Below are positions 36,176 to 47,020 of a stretch of DNA of 64,000 nt, in pieces. Each line of letters opens with the position of its first letter. Positions within the stretch are counted from its first letter, which is position 1. Position numbers and translations under genes: made by a program. The notes under the pieces were generated by a model. The model saw only the letters and a program-made list of their open reading frames with translations. It did no database searches and had not been told where the DNA came from. Origin of the DNA: Streptococcus ictaluri 707-05 (GTDB lineage: Bacteria > Bacillota > Bacilli > Lactobacillales > Streptococcaceae); assembly GCF_000188015.2 (NCBI RefSeq), contig NZ_AEUX02000007.1, positions 248,001 to 312,000 on the forward strand, given 5' to 3'.

Positions 36176-37834
36176 ATGACAAGATTACAATCAGCTACAT
36201 GGAAACGTGTTGGATTCGGCACATTAACCCTTGCCTCTGCCGTCCTTTTAATGGCATGTGGCAATAAATCAACGGCTACGTCCTCTAACAAGGATGAAAT
36301 TAGCTGGTACACTCCGACTGAAATTATCACCTTGGATATTTCAAAGAATACAGATACCTATTCTGGTCTAGCCATTGGTAACTCAGGGAGTAACCTTCTT
36401 CGTGCAGATGAAAAAGGAAAATTACAACCTGATTTAGCTAAAAAAGTAGAAGTTTCAGAAGATGGCTTAACTTACACCGCAACTTTAAGAGATAACCTAA
36501 AGTGGTCTGATGGCAGTAAATTAACAGCCGAAGATTTTGTTTATACTTGGAGACGTATGGTTGATCCTGCTACCGCCTCTGAATATGCTTATCTAGCAAC
36601 AGAAGCTCATCTTGAAAATGCAGAAGAAATCAATAGTGGTAAAAATAGCGATTTGAGCTCACTAGGTGTTAAAGCTGATGGCGATAAAGTTATCTTTACT
36701 TTAACTAAACCAGCACCACAATTTAAGAGCTTGCTTTCATTTGGTAACTTTGTACCACAAAAAGAATCTTTTGTTAAGGAAGCTGGCAAAGACTACGGCA
36801 CATCTTCAGATAAACAAATTTACTCAGGACCATATACAGTTAAAGACTGGAATGGAACAAGCGGAAGCTTTAAACTGGTTAAAAACAAAAACTACTGGGA
36901 TGCTAAGCATGTCAAAACAAAAACCATCAAAATTCAAACTGTTAAAAAACCAGATACAGCCGTTCAAATGTATAAGCAAGGTAAGCTAGACTTTGCTAAT
37001 ATCTCAGGAACACCAGCTATCTATAATGCTAACAAAAAGAACAAAGATGCTATTCCTGTCTTAGAAGCTACCACAGCTTATATGGTCTACAACCAAACTG
37101 GCTCTGTTGAAGGCTTATCAAATCTTAAAATCCGTCAAGCACTGAACTTGGCTACTGACCGTAAAGGCATTGTCTCAGCAGCTGTAGACACTGGATCAAA
37201 AGCAGCGACTGCTATTGTACCAACTGGCTTAGCTAAACTTAAAGATGGTACTGATTTAACCAAACACGTTTCACCTGGTTACAAATATGATGAAAAAGAA
37301 GCTGCTAAACTCTTCAAAGAGGGGCTTTCAGAATTAGGAAAAGACTCACTTAAACTAACGATTACAGCAGATGCGGACAATCCTGTTGCCAAAGCCATGA
37401 TTGACTACATCAAGGAAACTTGGGAAAGTGTTCTTCCAGGTTTGACCGTTGAAGAAAAATTTGTGCCATTCAAACAAAGGTTAGAAGATACTAAAAATCA
37501 AAACTTTGAAGTGGCTGTTGCTCTTTGGGGTGGTGACTATCCAGAAGGATCAACTTTCTATGGTTTGATGAAATCAGATTCTTCTTATAACTACGGTAAA
37601 TTCTCAAACCAAGCCTTTGATAATGCTTATGAAAAAGCTTTAACAACTGATGCTTTAGACACTAAAGCAGCTGCAGATGATTATAAAGAAGGTGAAAAAG
37701 CTCTTTATGAAGCAGCTAACTATAACCCACTTTACTTCCGTAGCGGCCAAGGCTTACAAAATCCTAGCCTAAAAGGACTCATCCGTAACACTACTGGTTT
37801 AAATGTTGACTTTACATACGCCTACAAAAAATAA
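36176..37834 (+). CDS. oppA: Oligopeptide ABC transporter binding lipoprotein OppA
   Basis: 552 residues from ATG 36176 with AGGAGGT upstream. Lipoprotein signal ending LLMACG, then the SBP family 5 fold (YTATLRDNLKWSDGSKLTAEDFVYTWRR). Captures peptides for OppBCDF; in group A streptococci Opp also imports signalling peptides and affects SpeB and Rgg/SHP systems. Separated from oppB by a hairpin that likely keeps OppA in excess. Confidence 0.94.
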   Translation: MTRLQSATWKRVGFGTLTLASAVLLMACGNKSTATSSNKDEISWYTPTEIITLDISKNTDTYSGLAIGNSGSNLLRADEKGKLQPDLAKKVEVSEDGLTYTATLRDNLKWSDGSKLTAEDFVYTWRRMVDPATASEYAYLATEAHLENAEEINSGKNSDLSSLGVKADGDKVIFTLTKPAPQFKSLLSFGNFVPQKESFVKEAGKDYGTSSDKQIYSGPYTVKDWNGTSGSFKLVKNKNYWDAKHVKTKTIKIQTVKKPDTAVQMYKQGKLDFANISGTPAIYNANKKNKDAIPVLEATTAYMVYNQTGSVEGLSNLKIRQALNLATDRKGIVSAAVDTGSKAATAIVPTGLAKLKDGTDLTKHVSPGYKYDEKEAAKLFKEGLSELGKDSLKLTITADADNPVAKAMIDYIKETWESVLPGLTVEEKFVPFKQRLEDTKNQNFEVAVALWGGDYPEGSTFYGLMKSDSSYNYGKFSNQAFDNAYEKALTTDALDTKAAADDYKEGEKALYEAANYNPLYFRSGQGLQNPSLKGLIRNTTGLNVDFTYAYKK

Positions 37835-37932
37835 GATCCAAATGCGTCATAGCAAGAAAACTAAAACGTCTGTATAGAGATGATCAAACAGCTTTAAGGA
37901 TAGGTTTTAAAAGGCTATTGTAACGAAATATG

Positions 37933-37965
37933 GCAAGAATTGGTGATAGCCAGTTCTTGCTTTTG
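37933..37965 (+). terminator. Attenuating hairpin between oppA and oppB
   Basis: GCAAGAAtTGG / CCAgTTCTTGC followed by TTTT. Confidence 0.8.
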
Positions 37966-37978
37966 TTAGAGGGAAAAT

Positions 37979-38893
37979 ATGACAAAATATCTATTAAAAC
38001 GTGTGGCCATTTTATTAGCTACACTTTGGGTTGTTGTGACCCTTTCGTTCTTCCTGATGCAGGTCATGCCAGGAACACCTTATAATAATCCGAAATTAAC
38101 GGATGAAATGATTGCCATGATGAATAAACAATATGGTTTGGATAAACCCTTGTGGCAACAGTACCTAACTTATCTGGTCAATATATTGCACGGTGATTTT
38201 GGCACCAGCTACCAGTCTATCAACCAATCGGTGACAAAACTTATCAGTCAACGTTTGGGCGTTTCTGTTCACTTGGGCTTGCAAGCATTGGTGGTTGGAA
38301 TCACCTCAGGACTTTTTGTTGGGGCAGTTTCAGCTCGTAACAAAAATAACAAAATTGATGGGGTCTTGAGTGTGGTCTCTACGCTTGGAATATCGGTACC
38401 TGCCTTCATTATTGGTTTGTTACTATTGGACTATTTTGGATTCAAATGGGCTCTTTTACCGTTATCTGGTTGGGGTACTTTTGGACAGACCGTTTTGCCA
38501 ACTTTGGCCTTAGCGATACCTGTTTTTGCTCAAGTGACACGTTTTTTCCGAAGCGAGATGATTGAAACCTTGAATTCAGATTATATTCAGCTAGCTAGAG
38601 CTAAAGGTTTGAGTAAGCGTCAAGTGACCAAAAAACATGCTTACCGTAATTCCATGATTCCGGTATTGACCCTTGTGGGACCTATGGCAGCTAATATTTT
38701 GACAGGTTCAGCCTTGATTGAGCAGATTTTTTCCATTCCTGGAATCGGGCAACAATTCGTTTCTTCGATTCCGACAAAGGATTATCCTGTCATTATGGGA
38801 ACAACCATTGTCTATGCCTTGATGCTTATGGTGGCTATTTTGATCACCGATATTATTATTAGTATTGCCGATCCGCGCGTGCGTTTGGGATAG
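37979..38893 (+). CDS. oppB: Oligopeptide ABC transporter permease OppB
   Basis: 304 residues, six helices, family start MTKYLLKRVAILLATLWVVV and the EAA-type loop around DYIQLARAKGLSKRQVTKKHAYRNS. Normal DppB/OppB length; shorter than the ~500-residue AmiC-type proteins. Confidence 0.93.
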   Translation: MTKYLLKRVAILLATLWVVVTLSFFLMQVMPGTPYNNPKLTDEMIAMMNKQYGLDKPLWQQYLTYLVNILHGDFGTSYQSINQSVTKLISQRLGVSVHLGLQALVVGITSGLFVGAVSARNKNNKIDGVLSVVSTLGISVPAFIIGLLLLDYFGFKWALLPLSGWGTFGQTVLPTLALAIPVFAQVTRFFRSEMIETLNSDYIQLARAKGLSKRQVTKKHAYRNSMIPVLTLVGPMAANILTGSALIEQIFSIPGIGQQFVSSIPTKDYPVIMGTTIVYALMLMVAILITDIIISIADPRVRLG

Positions 38894-38902
38894 GAGAGTG
38901 TT

Positions 38903-39934
38903 ATGCTAGAAGATACAAAATCATTTCAACTTGTGGGAGCAGGTAGCTCTGACTCACAAGAAAAGATACAAAAGCCAGCACTATCTTTTCTTCAGGATGC
39001 TTGGCGTAGGCTAAAACATAATAAATTAGCAGTGATTGCTATGGGATTTTTAGTTCTTTTACTATTGTTTTCACTAGGGTCTTCTTTGGTGGTCTCTAAA
39101 AAGGATGCTAATGCCTTTAAGAGTAAAGAAGTCAGTGTTTATCGTAATTTACCACCTAAGTTGAGTGACAGTTTACCATTTTGGAATGGGAGCATTACTT
39201 ATGCCGGAAATACAGAAGCTAATGATGCTTATGCGGATCAAGGGGTTCCAGAAGGTCAAAAATTTCTTTTAGGAACTGACAATCTTGGTCGTAGTCTTGG
39301 CAAACGTATTACCGTAGGGATTCGTATTTCATTATTGATTGCGGTTGTAGCTACCTTAATTGACTTGGTCATTGGGGTGACCTATGGCTTGGTCTCTGGT
39401 TTTACGGGCGGTAAAGTTGATACGGTCATGCAACGGATTATCGAGATTATCTCTTCGATTCCTAATCTGGTTATTGTGACCATGCTTGGTCTTTTACTTG
39501 GAAATGGGGTCATGTCTATTATTATTTCCATTGCTATTGTGGGGTGGACATCAATGGCCAGACAGGTTCGTAATCTGACGCTCTCTTATCGCGAACGGGA
39601 TTTTGTTTTGGCCTCACGTGCGCTTGGAGAAAGTCATTTTAAGATTGCCTTTAAGCATATCTTGCCAAATATTTCAGGGATTATCATTGTGCAAATCATG
39701 ATGACGGTTCCAAGTGCCATCATGTACGAGTCTGTTTTATCGGCTATTAATCTAGGGGTAAAACCTCCAACAGCGTCACTTGGATCTTTGATTACTGATG
39801 CTCAAGAAAACTTGCAATATTACCCTTATCAAGTCTTGCTACCAGCAATGGCTTTGGTCTTCATTTCATTGGCCTTTATTCTTTTGGGTGATGGGCTTCG
39901 CGATGCCTTTGATCCAAAATCAAGTAACGATTAG
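38903..39934 (+). CDS. oppC: Oligopeptide ABC transporter permease OppC
   Basis: 343 residues with a cytoplasmic N-terminus, one helix, an extracellular loop and the five-helix permease domain, EAA loop DFVLASRALGESHFKIAFKHILP. 9 bp after oppB. Confidence 0.93.
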   Translation: MLEDTKSFQLVGAGSSDSQEKIQKPALSFLQDAWRRLKHNKLAVIAMGFLVLLLLFSLGSSLVVSKKDANAFKSKEVSVYRNLPPKLSDSLPFWNGSITYAGNTEANDAYADQGVPEGQKFLLGTDNLGRSLGKRITVGIRISLLIAVVATLIDLVIGVTYGLVSGFTGGKVDTVMQRIIEIISSIPNLVIVTMLGLLLGNGVMSIIISIAIVGWTSMARQVRNLTLSYRERDFVLASRALGESHFKIAFKHILPNISGIIIVQIMMTVPSAIMYESVLSAINLGVKPPTASLGSLITDAQENLQYYPYQVLLPAMALVFISLAFILLGDGLRDAFDPKSSND

Positions 39935-39945
39935 GAGGATGTCAG

Positions 39946-40992
39946 ATGACAGAAGAAATAATTTTAGATGTTAAAAACCTCCACGTTGATTTTAAAACCT
40001 ATGCTGGAGACGTTAAAGCCATTCGAGATATTCATTTTACCTTAAAAAAAGGGGAAACCTTGGCTATTGTAGGTGAGTCTGGCTCTGGAAAATCAGTGAC
40101 CACGCGTACCTTGATGGGCTTGAATGCTAAAAATGCAACTATTTCTGGTGAAATCAACTTTAAGGGCAAACGTTTAGATGCTCTAAAAGAAGAAGAATGG
40201 GTCAAATTACGAGGCAATGAGATTGCCATGATTTTTCAAGATCCTATGACCAGTCTAGATCCTACCATGAAAATTGGCATGCAGATTGCAGAAGCCATTC
40301 TCATTCATCAAAAGATTTCCAAAAAAGAAGCTTTAGAGCGCGCCTTGGAATTGATGACACAAGTTGGGATTCCAAATGCTGAGGAACATATCAATGATTA
40401 CCCTCACCAATGGTCAGGTGGGATGAGACAGCGTGCTGTTATTGCCATTGCACTAGCAGCTAACCCTGAAATCTTAATCGCTGATGAGCCAACTACAGCT
40501 TTGGATGTGACCATTCAAGCACAGATTCTGAAGTTGATGAAAGACATTCAAGCCAATACTTCCTCGTCCATTATTTTTATCACCCATGATTTAGGGGTGG
40601 TGGCTGGTATGGCAGACCGTGTAGCGGTGATGTATGCTGGTGAAATTGTTGAATATGGAACCGTTGATGAAGTCTTTTATAATCCGCAACATCCTTACAC
40701 ATGGGGATTGTTAAACTCAATGCCAACAACCGATACAGAAGCAGGAAGCTTGGAATCTATTCCTGGAACACCGCCGGATTTATTGAACCCACCTAAAGGA
40801 GACGCTTTTGCGGCTCGTAACGAATTTGCTTTGGATATTGACCATGTAGAGGAACCTCCAATGTTTAAAGTTAGTGATAATCATTACGCAGCTACTTGGT
40901 TACTTGATGAGCGTGCACCACAGGTCACTCCGCCTTTACAAATTCAAAAACGATGGGCCAAGTGGCAAAGAATGAAAGGAGGCGAGGCTTAA
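39946..40992 (+). CDS. oppD: Oligopeptide ABC transporter ATPase OppD
   Basis: 348 residues. Walker A GESGSGKS, signature WSGGMRQR, Walker [14 protein letters not shown]-loop FITHDLG, and the C-terminal oligopeptide-ATPase extension. Its TAA overlaps the ATG of oppF. Confidence 0.95.
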   Translation: MTEEIILDVKNLHVDFKTYAGDVKAIRDIHFTLKKGETLAIVGESGSGKSVTTRTLMGLNAKNATISGEINFKGKRLDALKEEEWVKLRGNEIAMIFQDPMTSLDPTMKIGMQIAEAILIHQKISKKEALERALELMTQVGIPNAEEHINDYPHQWSGGMRQRAVIAIALAANPEILIADEPTTALDVTIQAQILKLMKDIQANTSSSIIFITHDLGVVAGMADRVAVMYAGEIVEYGTVDEVFYNPQHPYTWGLLNSMPTTDTEAGSLESIPGTPPDLLNPPKGDAFAARNEFALDIDHVEEPPMFKVSDNHYAATWLLDERAPQVTPPLQIQKRWAKWQRMKGGEA

Positions 40993-41924
40993 TGGTAGAA
41001 ACACGTAAAAAATTAGTAGAGCTAAAAAATGTCTCCCTAACCTTTAATAAAGGCAAAAAAAATCAAGTTAAGGCTATTGATAATGTCAGTTTTGACATCT
41101 ATGAAGGAGAAGTCTTTGGACTGGTTGGTGAATCGGGTTCTGGAAAAACAACGGTAGGCCGTGCCATTCTTAAATTATATGATATCAATGAGGGTGAGAT
41201 TATCTTCAATGGTGACAAAGTCTCACATCTTAAAGGCAAAGAGCTTCATCAATTTCGGAAAAATGCCCAAATGATTTTCCAAGATCCTCAGGCCAGCTTG
41301 AATGGTCGTATGAAGATTAAAGATATTGTGGCAGAAGGATTGGATATTCACAAGTTAACCAGTTCTAAAGAAGAACGCGAAGAACGTGTTCAAGAGCTGT
41401 TAGATTTAGTTGGGTTAAATAAAGATCACCTTACTCGTTACCCTCATGAGTTCTCTGGGGGGCAACGTCAGCGGATTGGTATTGCCAGAGCTTTGGCGGT
41501 TAAACCTAAATTTATCATTGCTGATGAACCGATCTCAGCACTAGATGTGTCCATTCAGGCTCAGGTAGTTAACTTGATGCAAAAATTGCAACACAAACAT
41601 GGCTTAACCTATCTCTTTATTGCCCATGACCTTTCCATGGTCAAATACATTTCAGATCGTATTGGGGTTATGCACTGGGGCAAACTGCTAGAGATTGGAA
41701 CAGCAGATCAAGTCTATCATAACCCTATCCATCCTTATACCAAGAGTCTCTTATCGGCTATCCCAGAGCCTGATCCTGTGAAGGAACGTCAACGGGTAGC
41801 AGAAGTCTATGATCCTAGTCAAGAGCTCGATGGTCAGGAACGTCACATGCATGAAATCAGTCCTGGACACTTTGTTTTAGCAACAGAAGCTGAAGCACAG
41901 GCTTACAGAGCTGAGCAACTCTAA
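40992..41924 (+). CDS. oppF: Oligopeptide ABC transporter ATPase OppF
   Basis: 310 residues from ATG 40992 (GGAGGCGAGG upstream, stop-start TAATG with oppD). [37 protein letters not shown]. Pairs with OppD. Confidence 0.95.
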   Translation: MVETRKKLVELKNVSLTFNKGKKNQVKAIDNVSFDIYEGEVFGLVGESGSGKTTVGRAILKLYDINEGEIIFNGDKVSHLKGKELHQFRKNAQMIFQDPQASLNGRMKIKDIVAEGLDIHKLTSSKEEREERVQELLDLVGLNKDHLTRYPHEFSGGQRQRIGIARALAVKPKFIIADEPISALDVSIQAQVVNLMQKLQHKHGLTYLFIAHDLSMVKYISDRIGVMHWGKLLEIGTADQVYHNPIHPYTKSLLSAIPEPDPVKERQRVAEVYDPSQELDGQERHMHEISPGHFVLATEAEAQAYRAEQL

Positions 41925-41927
41925 ATC

Positions 41928-41970
41928 AAAAAAATCCCTTAAGTTTATTGACCTCACTTAAGGGATTTTT
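41928..41970. terminator. opp operon terminator
   Basis: AAAAATCCCTTAAG / CTTAAGGGATTTTT, perfect 14-bp arms, functional in both directions between convergent opp and rnjA. Confidence 0.93.
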
Positions 41971-41981
41971 GCTATCAAAAA

Positions 41982-42003
41982 ACACGAGCTTTCTAGCTCG
42001 TGT
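41982..42003 (-). terminator. rnjA terminator
   Basis: ACACGAGCT-TTCT-AGCTCGTGT, followed on the minus strand by TTTTTT. Confidence 0.9.
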
Positions 42004-42017
42004 AGACCTGTTAAATA

Positions 42018-43697
42018 TTAATTATCAGGTGTCAGCACCATTGGAATAATAATCGGTTCACGCTCTGTCTTTTCGTATAGGAAAGGACGAAGTGCGTTAA
42101 CGATGGCACCATTAACCGATTGGATACTAGCATCTTTATTTTTTAAAGCGATACGAATAGCATTAAAGAGGACGCGTTGGCTTTCACGGATTAAATCTCC
42201 AGATTCACGCATGTAGATAAAGCCACGACTGAGAATATCTGGTCCTGCCAAAATCATTTGTGTCTCAAAATCAACAGTTGCTACCGCAAGAACAACACCA
42301 TCTTCAGAAAGATCGCGACGATCACGCAAAACAGCTGTTCCGATATCGCCGATACCGTTACCATCAACATAGATATCTTGCGCATTAAAGCGACCTGCTA
42401 AGCGAGCACTATCGCTGGTTAGGGCTAAGACATCACCATTTTCCATGATAAAGATGTTTTCTTCTGGAATACCCGTATCAACAGCCAATCCAGCATGGAC
42501 TTTTTGCATACGGTATTCGCCGTGGACGGGCATAAAGTATTTTGGTTTAATCAAGCGCAACATGAGTTTTTGCTCTTGTTGGCCACCGTGACCAGAAGTA
42601 TGAATGTTATTAATCTTACCATGAATCACGTCAACACCAGCTTCTTGAATAGTGTTGATGAGCTTATTGACACTAGTGGTGTTTCCTGGGATTGGACTAG
42701 AAGAAAAAATAACGGTGTCGCCTGGTTGAAGGCTGACTTGTCGGTGGGTACCATTAGCAATTCTAGCTAAGGCTGCCATCGATTCTCCCTGACTACCCGT
42801 ACACATGATCAAGACTTCATTGGCATGATAGTTCTTAAGTTCGTTAGGCTCAATGAAGGTTCCTTTCGGGACTTTGATATAGCCAAGCTCAATCCCGTTG
42901 ACGATTGCTTTTTCCATGGAGCGTCCGAAAACAGCGATTTTACGACCGGTTTTAACAGCTGCTTCAGCTGCCTGTTGTAAACGGTAGATATTGGAGGCAA
43001 AAGAAGCAAAGATGATACGTCCGTGAATGCCTTCAATGATTTTTAAAATGGACTGACCAACCACTTTTTCAGAGTTGGTAAAGGTCGGCACCTCAGCATT
43101 TGTCGAATCAGATAAAAGACAAAGAACGCCGTCCTCACCAAGGGCTGCCATGCGATGAAGATCAGCTGGATCACCAACGGGTGTAAAGTCAAACTTGAAA
43201 TCTCCGGTACAGACAATTTTACCTTGAGGGGTATGAATCACAATTCCTAGAGGCTCTGGGATAGAGTGTGTTGTCCTAAAGAAAGTGACACTCATATTTT
43301 TAAAGGTGAGCTCAGTGTTATGGTTAATTTCGTAGAGAGTAGCATCACGAAGTAAGCCGTGTTCTTCTAATTTGCCACGAATAAGGGCTAAAGCCAATGG
43401 TCCTGCATAGATGGGCACATTAGCTTGTTTAAGAAGAAAAGGAATCCCACCAATATGGTCTTCGTGTCCATGGGTAATGACTAAGGCTTTGACACGATCA
43501 AGATTATCGACAATGTAAGAGTAATCTGGAATAACGTAATCAATCCCAAGTAAGTCATCTTCAGGAAACTTAATACCGGCATCGACAATGATGATTTCAT
43601 CTTTGTATTCAATCCCATAAGTATTTTTTCCAATTTCCCCAAGTCCACCGATGGCAAATACCCCAACTTCATTAGGTTTTAAACTGATATTTGTCAT
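42018..43697 (-). CDS. rnjA: Ribonuclease J1
   Basis: 559 residues, metallo-beta-lactamase/beta-CASP fold with [33 protein letters not shown] and the PVHGEYRM motif. 5'-3' exo- and endonuclease central to mRNA turnover. One base after rpoY on the minus strand, the usual rpoY-rnjA pair. Confidence 0.96.
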   Translation of the reverse strand: MTNISLKPNEVGVFAIGGLGEIGKNTYGIEYKDEIIIVDAGIKFPEDDLLGIDYVIPDYSYIVDNLDRVKALVITHGHEDHIGGIPFLLKQANVPIYAGPLALALIRGKLEEHGLLRDATLYEINHNTELTFKNMSVTFFRTTHSIPEPLGIVIHTPQGKIVCTGDFKFDFTPVGDPADLHRMAALGEDGVLCLLSDSTNAEVPTFTNSEKVVGQSILKIIEGIHGRIIFASFASNIYRLQQAAEAAVKTGRKIAVFGRSMEKAIVNGIELGYIKVPKGTFIEPNELKNYHANEVLIMCTGSQGESMAALARIANGTHRQVSLQPGDTVIFSSSPIPGNTTSVNKLINTIQEAGVDVIHGKINNIHTSGHGGQQEQKLMLRLIKPKYFMPVHGEYRMQKVHAGLAVDTGIPEENIFIMENGDVLALTSDSARLAGRFNAQDIYVDGNGIGDIGTAVLRDRRDLSEDGVVLAVATVDFETQMILAGPDILSRGFIYMRESGDLIRESQRVLFNAIRIALKNKDASIQSVNGAIVNALRPFLYEKTEREPIIIPMVLTPDN

Positions 43698-43698
43698 C

Positions 43699-43929
43699 TT
43701 AGAACTCCGTTAATTCAAAAACACCGGTCTCTTTTTCGTATTCGAGGTGTTTATCTGAGAGAAGCTCAATAAACTCAACATTATATCCTGTTTTTTCCTC
43801 GACTAATTTGCGGGCTTTGATACGGCCATCTAATTCGTTATCAGCTGTAATGTCTAGGTAAAGAGCTTGAGTGTTCTCGCGGCGTGGGCTACGTTCTTTT
43901 GTTTCTTGATAGAAAACTTTATAAATCAT
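43699..43929 (-). CDS. rpoY: RNA polymerase epsilon subunit (RpoY, DUF1447)
   Basis: 76 residues from ATG at 43929 ([15 protein letters not shown]) with AAAGGAAG upstream; the frame opens earlier at 43959 but that adds non-family residues. Small RNAP-associated protein of Firmicutes, always next to rnjA. Confidence 0.92.
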   Translation of the reverse strand: MIYKVFYQETKERSPRRENTQALYLDITADNELDGRIKARKLVEEKTGYNVEFIELLSDKHLEYEKETGVFELTEF

Positions 43930-44152
43930 GTGTGGTATCTTCCTTTCGTTGTGAATCAATTATCCAAACAATAACAAATAGGTCAAAGCTAGAGACTATT
44001 TCTTTGACGACTAACTATAAGGACACCCTCAACTTTAGCTTTGGTAAGCACTCCTTTAACTCAACAAGCTTTTCTTGTGGGGCTTAAAAGAGAAATATAG
44101 GGTGTTAATCATTGTGTAATAGATTTAGACCTGATTCTGTGCAATTACTAGA

Positions 44153-44181
44153 ATTATACCATATAATCAGCTTTTAGTAAA
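44153..44181 (-). promoter_or_regulatory. rpoY-rnjA promoter
   Basis: On the minus strand TTTACT (44181-44176), 17 bp, extended TGGTATAAT (-10 at 44158-44153). The long leader of about 220 nt down to rpoY shows no ORF. Confidence 0.75.
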
Positions 44182-44224
44182 AAGTTTCGTCGAAATACTT
44201 AGCCACTAGCTTAAGCTGGCATTT

Positions 44225-44254
44225 TTGTTCAAGTATTAGGTTTTGTGTTATAAT
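44225..44254 (+). promoter_or_regulatory. tsaB promoter
   Basis: TTGTTC (44225-44230), 18-bp spacer, TATAAT (44249-44254). Confidence 0.65.
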
Positions 44255-44286
44255 GGTCAATAGAATTGACAGCAGAAAGGCCAAAA

Positions 44287-44985
44287 ATGAAGATACTTGC
44301 ATTTGATACCTCAAATAAAACCTTATCGGTAGCTATATTAGAAGATCAGCTCCTCTTAGCTGATATGACAATTAATATTAAAAAAAACCATAGTGTCAGC
44401 CTCATGCCAGCTATTGATTTTTTGATGTCTTCTGTTGATCCCAAGCCTCAAGATCTCGATCGTATAGTCGTGGCTCAGGGTCCAGGTTCTTATACTGGTC
44501 TTCGAGTTGCAGTGGCCACAGCTAAAATGCTAGCTTACAGCTTATCGATTGATTTAGTAGGCGTTTCAAGTCTTTATGCTTTGGCATCTCAGGTTTCAAG
44601 TCGCTATCCAGATGCCTTGGTGATTCCTTTGATTGATGCTAGAAGACAAAATGCTTATGTTGGCTGTTATCAAGATAAGCAAGCAATCAAAGAAGATAGT
44701 CATCGTCCATTGGATGCACTCTTATCAGAATTGTCCAGTGAAAAAGATCTGATTTTTGTGGGGGAAGTAGCTGCTTTTGAAGAGCTTATCACAGAAAAAT
44801 TACCACAGGCTCGCATTCAAGCCACTTTACCAAGTGCTTTTGAATTAGGTCTATTAGGACAGACCTTGCCAAGAGAGACAGTCTCTGCCTTTGTTCCTAA
44901 CTACCTTAAGCGAGTGGAAGCTGAAGAGAATTGGTTAAAAACACACCAAGAAACCAGTCCAGAAGACTATATTAAGCGAGTGTGA
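44287..44985 (+). CDS. tsaB: tRNA threonylcarbamoyladenosine protein TsaB
   Basis: 232 residues from ATG 44287 (GAAAGG upstream; TTG 44266 is a less likely start). LAFDTSNKTLSVAI and GPGSYTGLRVAVATAKMLA are family hallmarks. Partner of TsaD in t6A synthesis. Overlaps rimI. Confidence 0.94.
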   Translation: MKILAFDTSNKTLSVAILEDQLLLADMTINIKKNHSVSLMPAIDFLMSSVDPKPQDLDRIVVAQGPGSYTGLRVAVATAKMLAYSLSIDLVGVSSLYALASQVSSRYPDALVIPLIDARRQNAYVGCYQDKQAIKEDSHRPLDALLSELSSEKDLIFVGEVAAFEELITEKLPQARIQATLPSAFELGLLGQTLPRETVSAFVPNYLKRVEAEENWLKTHQETSPEDYIKRV

Positions 44986-44987
44986 GC

Positions 44988-45413
44988 ATGTTGTCGATTG
45001 AGGAAAAAGCAAAAGCTGTTTACAATCTTTTGAGTCAGGTCTACCCCCATTCCCCTTGGCAGCTATCTCAGATTATAGCTGACATGCAACAAGAACAGGT
45101 TGATTATTTTCTGATATTTGAAGGAGACCTTTTGGTGGCATTTCTAGCCATTCAAAATCTTGTTGGGGAAATTGAAATTACCAATATTGCTGTCTTACCA
45201 GATTATCAAGGTAAGGGCTTAGCTTCACGCCTGATGGGGAACCTCTCAGATGCTAGTGAAAGTGTTTTTTTAGAGGTCAGAGAATCTAACCATAAGGCGC
45301 AAGCCCTCTATCGCAAACATGGTTTTGAGTGTGTTGGCAAACGTCCAAACTATTATAAAGAGCCAGCAGAAGCTGCATTGATTATGAAACGAGAAGGAAG
45401 TCATGACAGATAG
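44988..45413 (+). CDS. rimI: Ribosomal protein S18-alanine N-acetyltransferase RimI
   Basis: 141 residues (ATG 44988; GTG 44982 possible). GNAT fold with [20 protein letters not shown] (motif A) and [19 protein letters not shown]. Standard member of the tsaB-rimI-tsaD block. Overlaps tsaD by 11 bp. Confidence 0.9.
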   Translation: MLSIEEKAKAVYNLLSQVYPHSPWQLSQIIADMQQEQVDYFLIFEGDLLVAFLAIQNLVGEIEITNIAVLPDYQGKGLASRLMGNLSDASESVFLEVRESNHKAQALYRKHGFECVGKRPNYYKEPAEAALIMKREGSHDR

Positions 45414-46422
45414 ATACCTTTTAGCCGTGGAGAGTTCATGTGATGAAACCAGCGTTGCTATTTTAAAAAATGATCATATCTTATTAACGAATATTATTGC
45501 AAGTCAGGTGGAAAGCCATAAGCGATTTGGAGGAGTAGTCCCTGAAGTTGCTAGTCGTCATCATGTGGAAGTGATTACCACCTGTTTTGAGGATGCCCTT
45601 AAAGAAGCTAATATCACGGCCAAGGACCTTGATGCTGTGGCAGTTACTTACGGGCCAGGACTAGTAGGATCTCTTTTGGTTGGCCTCACTGTGGCTAAAG
45701 CCTTTGCTTGGGCTAATGGCTTGCCACTTATTCCTGTCAATCATATGGCAGGGCACCTTATGGCTGCGCGTGAGCAAACAGAGCTAGTGTACCCCTTGAT
45801 GTCCCTCTTGGTTTCTGGGGGTCACACAGAACTAGTCTATGTCACAGAGCCTGGAAACTATCACATTGTCGGAGAAACACGTGATGATGCTGTTGGAGAA
45901 GCTTACGATAAAGTAGGTCGTGTCATGGGGCTTACCTATCCAGCTGGTCGAGAAATTGATCAGTTGGCCCATCAAGGAAAGGATATCTATCAGTTTCCAC
46001 GCGCTATGATCAAAGAAGATCATTTGGAATTCTCTTTTTCTGGACTGAAATCTGCCTTTATCAACCTTCATCACAACGCCAAACAAAAAGAGGAGACCTT
46101 GGTTTTGGAAGACCTTTGTGCTTCGTTCCAAGCGGCCGTTTTAGATATTTTATTGGCAAAAACCAAGAAGGCTTTGGATCGCTATCCTTCTAAGATGCTT
46201 GTGGTAGCTGGAGGGGTGGCAGCCAATCAAGGACTAAGAGAGCGCTTAGCTCAAGATATCACTGAAGTCCCAGTGATTATTCCGCCCTTACGCCTCTGTG
46301 GGGATAATGCTGGCATGATAGCTCTAGCAGCAGCAGTCGAATACGATAAGGGGCATTTTGCTGGTTTGGATTTGAATGCTAAACCAAGCTTAGCTTTTGA
46401 TAATTATGACGAAAAAGCTTAA
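45403..46422 (+). CDS. tsaD: tRNA threonylcarbamoyltransferase TsaD
   Basis: 339 residues. [14 protein letters not shown], metal ligands in [23 protein letters not shown], and the C-terminal [15 protein letters not shown]. Transfers threonylcarbamoyl to A37 of ANN-decoding tRNAs. Confidence 0.96.
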   Translation: MTDRYLLAVESSCDETSVAILKNDHILLTNIIASQVESHKRFGGVVPEVASRHHVEVITTCFEDALKEANITAKDLDAVAVTYGPGLVGSLLVGLTVAKAFAWANGLPLIPVNHMAGHLMAAREQTELVYPLMSLLVSGGHTELVYVTEPGNYHIVGETRDDAVGEAYDKVGRVMGLTYPAGREIDQLAHQGKDIYQFPRAMIKEDHLEFSFSGLKSAFINLHHNAKQKEETLVLEDLCASFQAAVLDILLAKTKKALDRYPSKMLVVAGGVAANQGLRERLAQDITEVPVIIPPLRLCGDNAGMIALAAAVEYDKGHFAGLDLNAKPSLAFDNYDEKA

Positions 46423-46446
46423 CGTGAAAATCATATAGTAATGTCA

Positions 46447-46495
46447 AAAACCACGCCAGATGCTTCGTGATAGCATTTCTAGACGTGGTTTTTTT
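46447..46495 (+). terminator. tsaD terminator
   Basis: AAAACCACG ... CGTGGTTTT outer stem with inner AGATGCT / AGCATTTCT pairing and T7. Confidence 0.85.
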
Positions 46496-46513
46496 GATTG
46501 TTAGCAAAAAAGC

Positions 46514-46548
46514 AAAAAAACAGCTCGGCATCTTGGCATACCGAACTG
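46514..46548 (-). terminator. rpsN2 terminator
   Basis: On the minus strand CAGTTCGG / CCGAGCTG with a 12-nt loop, followed by TTTTTTT. Confidence 0.8.
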
Positions 46549-46607
46549 TAATGATGATAAATAATTGGCTTCTATGATTACTAAAAATTAAACAAGGTGA
46601 GTCAAGC

Positions 46608-46877
46608 TTACCAGCTGGCTTTAGTGACGCCAGGAAGCTGTCCTTTGTGAGCTAAGTCACGGAAATTGATACGGCTAACACCAAACCTACGCATGTAAGC
46701 ATGAGGACGGCCGTCAATTTTATCGCGGTTCTTCAAGCGGTTTGGATTTGAATCACGAGGCAATTTGCGAAGTGCTTCATAGTCACCATTGGCTTTAAGT
46801 TCGCGACGAAGGTCAGCGTACTGTTCAATCAGTTGGAGCTGCTTTTGGTATTTAGCAATTTTTGACTTTTTTGCCAT
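46608..46877 (-). CDS. rpsN2: 30S ribosomal protein S14, zinc-independent paralogue
   Basis: 89 residues, the long C-minus form without the CxxC...CxxC zinc ribbon (family sequence [30 protein letters not shown] begins the protein; [14 protein letters not shown] conserved). Such paralogues replace the zinc-containing S14 under zinc starvation. A zinc-repressor palindrome covers its promoter region. Confidence 0.95.
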   Translation of the reverse strand: MAKKSKIAKYQKQLQLIEQYADLRRELKANGDYEALRKLPRDSNPNRLKNRDKIDGRPHAYMRRFGVSRINFRDLAHKGQLPGVTKASW

Positions 46878-46933
46878 TGCTTTCTCCTTCTTAATATTTA
46901 ATAACCTCAGAGTCGTTATCAGCGCTCTGAATT

Positions 46934-46962
46934 CCCTTAACTGGTATTTAACCAGTTAAGGG
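46934..46962 (-). promoter_or_regulatory. AdcR (zinc repressor) palindrome at rpsN2
   Basis: CCCTTAACTGGT-ATTTA-ACCAGTTAAGGG, perfect 12-bp arms. It includes TTAACCAGTTAA (46948-46959), an exact fit to the streptococcal AdcR motif TTAACYRGTTAA. Located just downstream of the rpsN2 -10, so zinc-bound AdcR would block transcription. Confidence 0.88.
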
Positions 46963-46973
46963 AACGTGTAACC

Positions 46974-47001
46974 ATTATACAATAAATAAAAGGAAAAGCA
47001 A
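46974..47001 (-). promoter_or_regulatory. rpsN2 promoter
   Basis: On the minus strand TTGCTT (47001-46996), 16 bp, TATAAT (46979-46974). The IS element begins 20 bp upstream of the -35. Confidence 0.75.
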
Positions 47002-47012
47002 GCAAAAAAATT

Positions 47013-47020
47013 AACTAGTT
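47013..47020. repeat. IS target-site duplication, left
   Basis: AACTAGTT immediately outside the left IS end; identical copy at 47983-47990. Confidence 0.9.

Noticed and set aside
37979..38893. Truncated OppB (shorter than AmiC-type permeases)
   Set aside because: 304 residues with six helices and the EAA loop is the normal DppB/OppB form.
46608..46877. rpsN2 as a pseudogene of S14 because it lacks zinc cysteines
   Set aside because: It is a full-length member of the zinc-independent class and has its own promoter, terminator and AdcR box.
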